DNA of 64,000 nt from NCBI GenBank assembly GCA_964017185.1, contig OZ024872.1, forward strand, positions 42,600,188 through 42,664,187, in the 5' to 3' direction. Of the stretch, positions 24,801 through 34,483 are shown piece by piece (positions within the stretch are counted from its first letter, which is position 1; each line of letters begins with the position of its first letter). Origin of the DNA: Rugalucina vietnamica (lineage: Eukaryota; Mollusca; Bivalvia; Lucinida; Lucinidae). A model generated the notes under the pieces. The model was given only the letters and a program-made list of their open reading frames with translations. It did no database searches and was not told the origin of the DNA. The position numbers and the translations under genes are program-made.

Positions 24801-25110
24801 TAATAAATAAATAAACTTTATATATTTTAGGAAGACAACACATTTAGCACAATTGCCAATCTTCCATACGGTCTTCCAGTGAATACAGTCAGACCTTTTT
24901 TATTATTCAGTCATTTTCATATATTTTTGTGATGTAAGTAATACTATATTTTGATAGAAGAGAATCCAGTGCTTGCCTTATAATGCTGAGCGCCTTGTAG
25001 CAAAGTAACCACTGGTACCATATCAACCGTCTTATTTATAACATGACCCAGGATCCAACCTACGACCTCCCGCTTCCGAAACGCACATTCTAACCATTAC
25101 ACTATTGGGA
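24770..25110 (-). mobile_element. tRNA-derived SINE-like unit (right arm copy)
   Basis: Reversed partner of 20508-20850, with (AAT)n at 24769-24810 and the A/B-box-like sequences near 25030-25110. Confidence 0.6.
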
Positions 25111-25791
25111 CCTGTGTGACGGTGTTACATGGCTTTAATTAACTGATAATGTTAAACTTACGTTTGTCCAGGGAGCTACCATACAATCTGCGATTTCCAT
25201 AATAATATTCAGACATTATACATGTAGGTAACCACGGACCAACATGACTTGTGTTGGTGTATGGTATATACCAGCATCTTGCGATATCTTCCTATGGCTT
25301 TATTCGATGGTCTGGGACAATGCCACATACGGAAATCACTGCAAACTTAAACATGTGGCTTACGTACGGAACATGTATGATGTTCGAACGAACGGAGACC
25401 ACGCGATTTTTGATTGCGACCTTGTTTGCTATGGCTTGCTTCTTTTCCAAGGCTGACAAGGCTTGAATTATATAATCTGCTCTTTCTCAAACCATGCTTT
25501 ATTGTAACAATATTTGTTTGAAAGGTAGTATCACTGCCATATTATCACTCGCATTATAATTTTATATGCTGTATATGTATAGAGTCCTTGTAGAATCGTA
25601 TGAAATGTGTGAAGAAGGTCGCCATATGGACGCCACACGGAAATGTTAAATCTTGCATAGTTCGAACGCCGTGAGTTAGTTGCAAGCCAAAAGCTAGTAA
25701 TTAGGCATCCATTACTTAAACCACTTAACCCCGCTGCAAACAACCCTGAGTTGGCAGACTCGCTTGTTACTGGTTTCTATTTGAGTCGCCA

Positions 25792-26001
25792 CATCGGAAA
25801 ACAAACTCTGCATAGGCGAAAACAAAGACGCAGTAACTGCGAAGCTGATCAGCGCCTTTTTTTCGCTTCACAGATAGTACAATATCTCTTCTACTTTAAC
25901 CCAAAATTTCAAGCTTCTAGCCTGCTTCTGTGACTGTACAGGCAAGTTTGTGTCAGACCTGGTCGGAGCGCATATCGGTGGTTTTCTCACGCACAGGCTC
26001 A
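25792..26001 (+). mobile_element. TGAGCCGCC-type MITE, copy 6
   Basis: Partner of copy 5, in A'. One side of the hairpin is deleted differently. Diverged termini ('tgagtcgcc', 'gcacaggctca'). Confidence 0.7.
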
Positions 26002-26061
26002 TTTATGAATGACATCAATAAAGAGAAGTGACAAAAGCGCCACAGACATTAATTATTGGTT

Positions 26062-26247
26062 TTTATGACATTCTTTGTCGATCAGTGTCGGTGACTGTCG
26101 GCGAGTGTCGGCGAATTTTCTCATTCTTTATCGGTGACTTGTCCTGTGTCAGTAGTCGTGTCGGTGAGTTGGATGTCGGTGAATATTTGCTGTCGATGAG
26201 TTGTCATGTCGGCCAGTTGTCTGTCGGTGAGTTGTCATAGATTCGGG
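26062..26247 (+). repeat. GTCGGTGAGTTGTC minisatellite
   Basis: About 186 bp of imperfect short units of the form 'gtcggtgagttgt'. It is present only in A'. In arm A the flanks join directly ('gggcccaataattaatg' near 19360). Confidence 0.75.
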
Positions 26248-26877
26248 CCCTAGGTAGTACTTACGCAGCTGTTACGCACCTGTAGGTAATCAGTATGTCT
26301 CACATACGCCATGTACATACGTCGTGATATGTCACAAGAACAGAATTTGTATGTCAGCATGCGCAGCTTGACCACCAATTGCAGATTAAGAGGGTTCGAA
26401 GCGACTCCGCCCCCACCCCCATTTTGAACCATTTCAATTTCGTGGGAGAAATAAGAGCAATCAGGGATGTTGTACAAAACGACCCCGCCCCCAGTGGGGT
26501 TGAATCCCCCCCCCTCCTTTTCAAATCCTAGATCAGCCACTGACCGCAATAAGCCTCAGACCCCAGCGTTTAAAAAGTTCACACACATCACTGATACACT
26601 GCTCATATAAATAGTGAGACAGTATCCGTGAGTCTACAATATGCAGTTTCATGACCATCACCAGTATTTTATATATATAATTATCATATATTACATTTTT
26701 CAGGCACCGTTAGCAGTTTGAAATTTCCCTATCACACACTAGCATATACCTACAGTAAGTCAAACAACAAATATAATCTATTTTAAAATAATAAATCATT
26801 TTGACCACTGAAACCTTCTACACTATACCCCCTGCCTAGGGCCATCTCACATATTACAAAAACATTTATAAGATAAA

Positions 26878-27162
26878 ATGGAGAAAAAAATTGACATGTA
26901 TTTTTTGCACACAAATGCTAAGACAACGACAAGTAGCATCGTTTCATGTAAAGTGGTGTTAAATAGTGGAATATCTTATTTATCTAGTCGGTCCATATTT
27001 CTGACATTTATGTGTTTATATTCGGCTGTATCACGGATTTCGCTTGAACTCATGGAGGTAAGAGCATCCAAAACACTAAAATTCGTCATTTTTTTCATGG
27101 GGCTTATCTTCTTATTGGCGTTTTGTAAGACTAAAATTTTAGGCTTTAGAAATAAAGAATGA
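26878..27162 (+). CDS. Small hypothetical ORF in arm A' (94 aa)
   Basis: ATG-initiated, unrecognised. Basic N-terminus 'MEKKIDMYF', Ser/Thr-rich middle and a hydrophobic segment ('FVIFFMGLIFLLAF') near residues 74-87. Its last 88 residues are the same as the ORF in the other arm. A good splice donor 'ATGGAG|GTAAGAG' occurs inside, so it could be part of an exon. Repeat origin is equally likely. Confidence 0.2.
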   Translation: MEKKIDMYFLHTNAKTTTSSIVSCKVVLNSGISYLSSRSIFLTFMCLYSAVSRISLELMEVRASKTLKFVIFFMGLIFLLAFCKTKILGFRNKE

Positions 27163-27291
27163 CTCTAATTAGTGCCGCCGACTAATATTTTGGACAAAAT
27201 CATGCTTATTGTCTCTCCAGTGTGATGGCCAGAAAAGTGCCAACACCGTCCAAAAATGGCATATGTGTATGTGTACTTTTGATTTACCTTA

Positions 27292-28977
27292 AGACCAAAC
27301 AAGCAACCCACGCAAAATGTTAATTTGTAAACATGTCAGTTGAAACCTTGGGCCTAATGCATGTATACAATGTAAATACTAACTCATAGGATGGTTGTGT
27401 CAAGTCAGTTATTTATTTACCCATGGAGGCGGGAATCGGACCGAACCCATGACCTATCAGTTGTGCACTAGCAAACCAGGCTCCCCGTCCATGCGCGGAT
27501 CCAGAAATTTTCATGAGGTGGGGTCCAACGAAAATGGTAATTTTTGGTCACGGACAAGGGGGGGGGGGTGGACCCCCTGAGAAATTACCTTTTTAGGTAA
27601 AATTTTCAAATTCCATGGGGGGGGGTCCGGACCCCCCGGTCCCCCCGGTCCCCCCCGTCTGCCGCCTTAAGCTAGAAGATCCGCTTTTTCTTGGGTGTTA
27701 CTGTACTGCATTAAAGGATAAATGTATTTATGGAGGTATCTGAATCTAAATGGTTTACTGGTGACACACCAAATTGACAATCCGTGATCAGGATGGGTTG
27801 CGTCGGGAGGAAAATAAGTACTTGACTCTCACAAGTGATACGAACTCTGACATTTAAGGTAGAGCAGCCAATATAGGGTTAGGCTAAGGTCGTAAATTGT
27901 GTTGAATTGTGACATGTCAGCGGAACCGTAAAAATGATTCCTGACCATAAAAATACCTTACAACGAACTGGTTTTCTATTAGTGTACTTGTATATGCAGG
28001 CACAGCAGACAAAGCAAACGAACAAATGATTGTGACATCATATCTGCTTTGCCTACAAGCCGTCAACGCAGTGCCAGAACGCCGTGGAAACGCGATGCGA
28101 ACGCCATGGAACGCCTCAGGAACGCCGCAGGAACGCGGTAGAACACAGTGCGAACTCCGTAGCAATGCATTGGACTAGACGAGGACGCCGTGAGGACGGG
28201 GTGAGGACTTTATGGCTTCCTCTTTTCACAAATAATTTTTTGTTCTTGGGAATTCTCGCGGCGTTCTGGAAAAATTAAGAACGCCGTGCAAACGCCGCGA
28301 GAATTCCCAAGAGTACAGGGACTTAAAGCAACATTAACCACAATGCTTGTGGCCTAAAGAAATGGATGGGCTGCTTGTGCCTCCAGATAAAGCTTATACG
28401 CTACTCACTGACCAGCTGATTACTGCCTTTGAGCCTGCCCAGGAAAAGTGGTTCAAGTCGAACCATTCATACGTATAAGCCTTTGTGGCTTAGTTGGATG
28501 GTTATATTTGAAGCACAAATTGGATGTCATGACATCCTCATTTTTTGGTATAAAAGTCTAATAAAATGGGGGCCACGTCCCGACATGACCTTTGCTATTG
28601 ACTGGGATGTTAAGCATCATTTCAAACAAAAACTATAGTAAGGGTTTTGAAAAAAAAGTATATCTTATGCATTTGCCTTCTGTGTTTGTTGGTGAGTATA
28701 TAAGGTAAATTGTTGTGTCATGGTATCCCAGGGTGTGTTTCAAACATTTCGGAACCACAAATAAATTAAAACATGTGCTTGGACATGCTTAAATGTCGAA
28801 ATGCGTTGCACTGTGACATCTGGATTTTGTGTATCGAGTCTCGAGGAATAGATAATCATATTACGGTATGTTGTGTGAAATTTCAATTTAAAAACGCCAC
28901 CCACTTTTGCTCTAATTAGATGAAATCCTGGTACATTTCCCAAATTGAAGACCAAGATGTCCGATAGATTATCCTTA
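27292..28977 (-). repeat. Inverted-repeat segment C'-U'-B' (right)
   Basis: Reverse counterpart of 21685-23967 but about 0.6 kb shorter, because the middle (27683-27960) is different, shorter sequence. It ends at 'gattatcc TTAA', after which similarity stops. Long G/C runs at 27557-27655 have quadruplex potential. Confidence 0.83.
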
Positions 28978-28980
28978 AAG

Positions 28981-29280
28981 GACCGTCAAAGCAAGTACCA
29001 AAGTTGAAAATTAACATTAAAATGTAGCTTTGACAGCTGTCACTGTGAGTAATTCTCAACGTCACCGACCAGAACTCATAGAAGTTAAGGGGTACATATG
29101 TTTATTTTCAAGATTTCAAGTTTTTATATACCTGTACCAAAGTCAATACTGAATGCATGTATGTATACATTTTCGCTACCAAAAATAAAATTGGTGGGTA
29201 TTGGATTCATTTGGTATTCATCGGATTGCATGCAATGTTAGTCATACAGAATATCCTTGTAATAATTACAATTGTCTATA

Positions 29281-29330
<50 letters not shown>
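28981..29330. other. Unannotated DNA ending in a poly-A run
   Basis: Nothing recognised in 28981-29281. A run of about 48 A follows at 29282-29330, directly before a dispersed-repeat copy. Confidence 0.5.
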
Positions 29331-29900
29331 AGTAGAATTTCTGCGTCATTCGATCCACCTTTTTCACCGAATTGGAATCTATGCTGCCAACTTCAATTGG
29401 CTAATTCTCTCTTTGATTCTCTAAGGAATAAAATAATGAAGACAATTTTCCTGATGGTTTTAACCGCAATAAGTGACATCTTGTCAAGTTTGCCTTCCAG
29501 AAAATGTATCACTCTTTAATCATGAATCGTTTGCTTGTACTTTCAGTAACTTTCAAAGACAGCTTGTCAATGTTTTCTACTGTGTTGTCTTGTGCTGGCC
29601 TGAATCCGTCAACTTGGTACAACGTACGTATTAAGTTCATCATATGCACGACTTCACTCCATTATCTTCAATCAAAATTAAATGAAATGAGTTATTTTGA
29701 ATTCAATATGTAATAATATATGAGTTAGTTGGTGGAAATTCTGGTAAAAAGGCCAAGAACTGATAACATGTACGACACAAAATTTCACATTGCAAGATGT
29801 ACGTGTAGCTACAAATTAAATAAAAAAAAATAAAACAAACATAAAAATAAATTATAAATGAAATTAGACTGCTGATATACCTGTCACCATATTTATAGAT
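29331..29900 (+). repeat. Dispersed repeat, uninterrupted copy
   Basis: This copy shows 'gattctctaaggaataaa' without the 3.7-kb insertion seen at 7365-11072. It continues parallel to 11073-11440. The 69-aa ORF 29504-29713 is not preserved in the other copy. Confidence 0.65.
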
Positions 29901-29929
29901 CATTAAATTAAGAAATGAATTTCATTTTT

Positions 29930-30685
29930 CTGGTGTTCATGGAGCTATGAACCGCAGTGGGTCGCGTGCAAAGTGAATGAACCCCGAAGGTGTTCATGTA
30001 AGCTTTGCTAACGACCCACTGCGGTTCACAGCTCCATGAACAACAGAAAAAATAAACTCATTGATTATATTTACATCCATTTCTCTCTATCGCTTGTTGA
30101 AAAATCACCAAGGCGGTCACATTTACCAGCAAACAGAGAATCTACACACAGTGTGTGTTCAAACAGCGGAACGGCGTCGACGTTTACAACGTCCAATAAG
30201 ATTGGCGAGATTCATGTTTTTTGACGTCAAGTTTGGATAACGTCACGTCGCGTGACACAATGCTGTTCATGGAAGTATGAACACAGATGAACATCTAATG
30301 GTTCATCTAAGGAGGTTTTAGAAAAATGTAAATATGGTAATATGAGAACCGTTATAACCAAATATTTACATCTCTGATGCAAAGTCTTAATGAAGATATA
30401 GAACTGAAATGCGATTCATAGTTCCATGAGCAACATCATGTCACGCGACGTCACATGATCAAACTTGACGTCATAAAACATGGCTCTCATCAATGTGATT
30501 GGACGTTGTTAACGTCATGGCGCCATCTATGCCGCTCCGCTGTTTGAACACAGTGTAAGTTCTCTATTTGCTTGTAAATGTGATCGCCTTGATAATATTT
30601 GAACAGGTGATAGATAGAAATGAATGTCAATATAAGCAATGAATTTAAATTTTCTGATGTTCATGAAGCTATGAACTATCAAAAT
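29930..30685. mobile_element. Foldback element with about 270-bp inverted arms and CRE palindromes
   Basis: 30018-30290 and 30405-30680 are inverted copies of each other (landmarks 'gttcaaacagcgga', 'gacgtcaagtttg', 'gcgtgaca'). A smaller hairpin, 29940-30048, adjoins ('gaaccgcagtgggtcg'). Each arm has a perfect TGACGTCA. There is no conserved ORF. Confidence 0.75.
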
Positions 30686-30688
30686 AGC

Positions 30689-30924
30689 CCTGGTCCCGAG
30701 GTTATAAAACTTTTCAGCTGAGAATAAAATTTATCCTGCTCATAAATGTTAAAATGCCAACAATTGTTGGCATTTTAACATTTATAAGCAGGATAAATTA
30801 CCGTCTCTTGGAATTTATGCCAGAATTTTCAACTGATTTTGGTTATTTTAGCATTTATGAGCTATTTAAATTTCAAGCTCAGCTGAGCTGAGCATGAAAA
30901 AAGTTTTATAGCCTCGAGACCTGG
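30689..30924. mobile_element. TIR MITE (CCWGGTCYCGAGG ends)
   Basis: Ends 'cctggtcccgagg.tataaaac' and the reverse of 'gttttata.cctcgagacctgg'. Inside is a perfect palindrome at about 30741-30800 centred on 'caacaattgttg'. About 236 bp, non-coding. Confidence 0.75.
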
Positions 30925-31999
30925 TATTCATCTGATCACAGGATAATTGCGTGCATGTATTTTTCTCAGATATTTTTTTTTCTCAAAAATTGAGCAGTAT
31001 ATATCAGAATTACTGCTTAAATTTTCAACAAAATTTAAGAATGATCAGTGCATTTTCGCGTTTCTTCATAATGCGTTTGGAGTTTAGCTTCTGGAATCAC
31101 AGGTCTGTATGGAATTTTGTTTTATAATAGGCCCTACAGCTAAACTTGTTAGTTTACCCAAATATGAACTAACATTCAGTTGTGGAAAACATCTTCCTTC
31201 TAGACGCAAATATAACAAGCAAACTGATGTCCAAACAGACGTACTGACGAAAAAAGGAGAAAAAAGAAACAAACATATGAATATTCGACAAAAAACAAGA
31301 AGGGATAATTCATTGTTCATAACTGCCACTATTTATTTACTAGCGCTATGGGGTGTTCCCCAGCCTGACAGTCTAGAAAACACATATCAGAATATTAGAG
31401 AAATATTTGAGAATAATTGTGTCAATATAGGAGCGGTATTCTTATTCAACTCCAGATAAAACATGACAATGGCCCAGCTTGAAATACGTGACATATAGGG
31501 ACTCTACAGAGACATGTCTTAAAAATGATGTCATTATCAAGTTGTTTTTCTGGCAATATTGCAGTAACAATACAGATACTTAACGACTCGGCATAGAAAG
31601 GACATTGGCATTAAAACTGCATAGAAAAGTCAAAACATTTAATCGAAATTTCGTGTCAGGTGATTCTTGTATGCAAAATACAAACTGTTGAATTAGCTGC
31701 TCCACTGCATAGTCATAAGACAACTATTTCTATTTTATCGAAGATATGTAATGGTCTCACTGTTGAATAGCTGTGTGCGGTGTTATCAATCTTTTTTTTA
31801 TTTATAGTTTTTTGTTTGCTAATTTGCAGTGCAACCTTCTTGTAATCTTTGAGTGTCAAGGTTTCTGTATACGCATATTTTGAATCTCTGCTTCACGTTT
31901 ATTGTGAAACTAAACATAAATATTGTTATCTAAATCGTGCATAAGTTGCATATTCAGCTTCCAGAGGTAATATAAAATAGATAATGCACTATTTATAAA
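30925..31999. other. Unannotated AT-rich stretch
   Basis: An ATG-started 116-aa ORF (31109-31459) and an antisense 81-aa ORF overlap here. Neither shows a motif I know, and I do not call either as a gene. Confidence 0.4.
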
Positions 32000-32103
32000 T
32001 GAGCCGCCGCATGGAGAAAACAATAATCTGCATAGGCTAAAACAAAGGCGCAAATCAGCTTCGCATTAACTGCGAAGCTGATCAGCGCCTTTGTTTTCGC
32101 TAT
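32000..32103 (+). mobile_element. Truncated TGAGCCGCC MITE (left half)
   Basis: Keeps the left terminus and the central hairpin and stops after 'ttttcgcta'. The right half is missing. Confidence 0.75.
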
Positions 32104-32740
32104 GTACGTAAATATTAATGTTATTTCATGTCAATACTGTCAGAAAATCTCAAATGAATGACATTATTTATTTTTAAATTAGTGAATCATAATTCGAAGA
32201 GAAAAATAATGTGTCATAAATGCCAAGACACGACCTCAATTATGTTTTCAAGCTTCGTTATGTTGAATAGAATGGCGCAAAGATTAACTCTTTTAATTTA
32301 ACTTAATTTAATTTACTGTGATGGTTTGACATTAGAAATTAAAAAAAAAATAAATAAATAAAAAAAAATAATAAAAAAAAAAAATAAAAAAAAATACTAT
32401 GATACTATGGTACAAAGAATTATTTTTTTGATGTTATGATTACAGACAGGGTTTGGAAAGCAACGACTCGAATTACAGACATTCGTTATCTCTATCAATT
32501 ACCCGTTGTAGCTTTTACACAGGTTAAACCCTGAGAACAAATGAAGTTCTCATTTTTAGAATATTGTGTTAAGTATGCTTCCAAAACTATATTTGGTACA
32601 AGAAGGTTTATGTACGATCAAAGATCAGATAGTTTTTTTAATAACATAAGACTATATATTGACACTGAGCCAATGCTAATATGTTTGTCATTCTGATTCC
32701 TAGAATGGCAAATTCATCAATACCCCTAAAATAGAATATG
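32104..32740. other. AT-rich stretch with an A-rich tract
   Basis: 32341-32395 is nearly pure A with T interruptions. Nothing else is recognised. Confidence 0.45.
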
Positions 32741-33290
32741 GATTCATTGATTAATGTTGTTTACAACTGAGACAAAAAGTAAAATCACGCCGCTGACACC
32801 ATATTGACTATGATAGTGTTTATTGTTTTGTTGCTTTGTTTCCCAATCTCCACTTAATGGGTCTTATATCCAACATTGGAATGTCATGACATATTTACAT
32901 AACTTACTAAACATAAGCAACAAAGGCTTTGGATGAACGATTTTACTTGACCACTTTTCCTGTGCAGACTCAGACCTTAGATGTTCAGCCAGTCTATAAT
33001 CTGGGGCCAGTTGTTCAAAACTTCGTTAGCTTAACGTCATCGTTAAGACCTCAACTTGTTATGAAAATGCTGACTTCAAAAGCAAATACACTGTTATTTT
33101 TTGTTGATAAAATGTGAGAATCCTTTGCAATGCAACGGATTCTCACATTTTTTCAACAAAAAATGACAGTGTATTTGTAATATGGCCATTTGAAATTTTA
33201 ACGAATCGTTAACTAACGATGTCGTTAGTTTTGAACAACTGGGCCCAGGTTTTGCACTGAGACACAAGCAGCCGGTCATCATCAACACTC
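32741..33290 (+). repeat. Third, diverged copy of segment B with a MITE inserted
   Basis: Matches parts of 22090-22310 ('atgtc.tgaca', 'caaaggctt', 'cttttcctg.gcag', 'cacaagcagcc'). It is interrupted by the MITE at 33001-33248. Confidence 0.5.
33001..33248. mobile_element. TIR MITE (GGGCCCAGTTGTTCAAAACT ends)
   Basis: Terminal inverted repeats of about 22 bp at each end, with a central palindrome ('gagaatcc.ttgca.tgcaa.ggattctc') and nested inverted 'cagtgtatttg'. About 248 bp, no ORF. Confidence 0.8.
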
Positions 33291-33317
33291 CTTGATCTCC
33301 ATCTTGATGCACGCATT

Positions 33318-33541
33318 TGAGCCGCCTCGTGGGAAAACCAACAATGTGGTTTCCGAACAGGTCCGACACAAACCGTCACACAAAAGAGCTAGAAGCTTGA
33401 CATTTCGGATTTAAGTAGAAGAGGAATTGTACTATCCGAGTAGCGAAAACAAAGGCGCTGATCAGCTTCGCAGTTACTGCGAAGCTGATCTGCGCCTTTG
33501 TTTTCGCCTATGCAGATTGTTGGTTTTCCCACGAGGCGGCT
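33318..33541 (-). mobile_element. TGAGCCGCC palindromic MITE-like element, copy 8
   Basis: About 224 bp in reverse orientation. The right terminus lacks the last bases ('ggcggc' then 'tttt'). Hairpin intact. Confidence 0.83.
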
Positions 33542-33589
33542 TTTGTCTTTTACAGCAACTGCCTGCATAGAGATCAAAGAAGCATGGCC

Positions 33590-34146
33590 AAATTGTGGTT
33601 CGCCAATATCGTTACACTTTAACCAAAGAAATTCAATGTACATTAATAATACAGATTAAATACGTACAGTAATACTTTATTTCCAATTTCTTGCTTTCTG
33701 AGAAATAATAGACTGAAGTCGTACAAGTGCTCGGTTACTTGATCCAACGTACAAAACGACAAAAACAAATGTCTATGAACTGTTGCTAGGACTTTAATTT
33801 TGATAATTAAAAGAAGGCTGACACAACCAAACGTGCCTTGATTAAAGAGTGACGCAATTTTTTGAAGGCGAACTTGACAAGATGCCACTTATTGCGGTTA
33901 AACCCATCAGGATAATTGTCCCCATTACTTTATTCTTCACAGAAAAAATGCTATCAAAGAGAAAAACAATTTTATGAAGTTCGCAACAGAGATTACAATT
34001 CTGTGAAAACGTTAGATCAAATAATTCTAAGGCACTTTTTAGAGAATATCCATTCTTACAATAGGCTTTCTGGTTTGTTTGAAAGTGATAAGCAAATTGA
34101 TAAAAAAACTAACTGCCTAATGATTCCAACCTAAACAATTTTAAAC
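33590..34146 (-). repeat. Dispersed repeat, copy split by the 34.1-40.2 kb insertion
   Basis: Matches 40905-41085 (left part) and 43440-43625 plus 46051-46225 (right part). The junction 'tatcaaagagaaaaacaa' at about 33955 is the empty site for the element at 43626-46050. Confidence 0.7.
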
Positions 34147-34194
34147 AGCAGTCACACTGTAGCGTATAACCCAAACGCGCGCCGGGCGTATGAA
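34147..34194 (+). mobile_element. Terminus of an AGCAGTCACAC-type TIR element
   Basis: 'AGCAGTCACACTGTAGCG' resembles the ends of 39645-40203, followed by 'acgcgcgcc' subterminal sequence. It is cut off by the retrotransposon 3' tail. Confidence 0.6.
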
Positions 34195-34483
34195 AGATAA
34201 GATAAGATAAGATAAGTTTATTCATATAGCAATAGGCCATTCTGGCCCCTGTGCCCTATTGTTTACAAAGTAAACATGCATGAACATGGCAAACAATGTG
34301 GTTATACATATGAAAAGATACAGAATATACATCTAGATAGTAGCAATCTTAGATAATAACCTTTTAAACTGTATATAAACATAACAGCATTAACGATGAT
34401 GATGGAGAGATTGCCAATGCCGCTACGATGGCGACTTAATATTCACAAAAATACTATAAGTTTATATTAATTTACACAAAATA

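Larger units (their letters stand above)
23968..27292 (-). repeat. Inverted-repeat segment A' (right arm)
   Basis: Reverse copy of 18311-21684. It differs by shorter homopolymers (T-runs near 24300 and 24716), a changed MITE hairpin and an extra minisatellite at 26062-26247. Confidence 0.88.

Noticed and set aside
31109-31459. 116-aa ORF as a gene
   Set aside because: No recognised motif, overlapping antisense ORF, no splice or repeat support.
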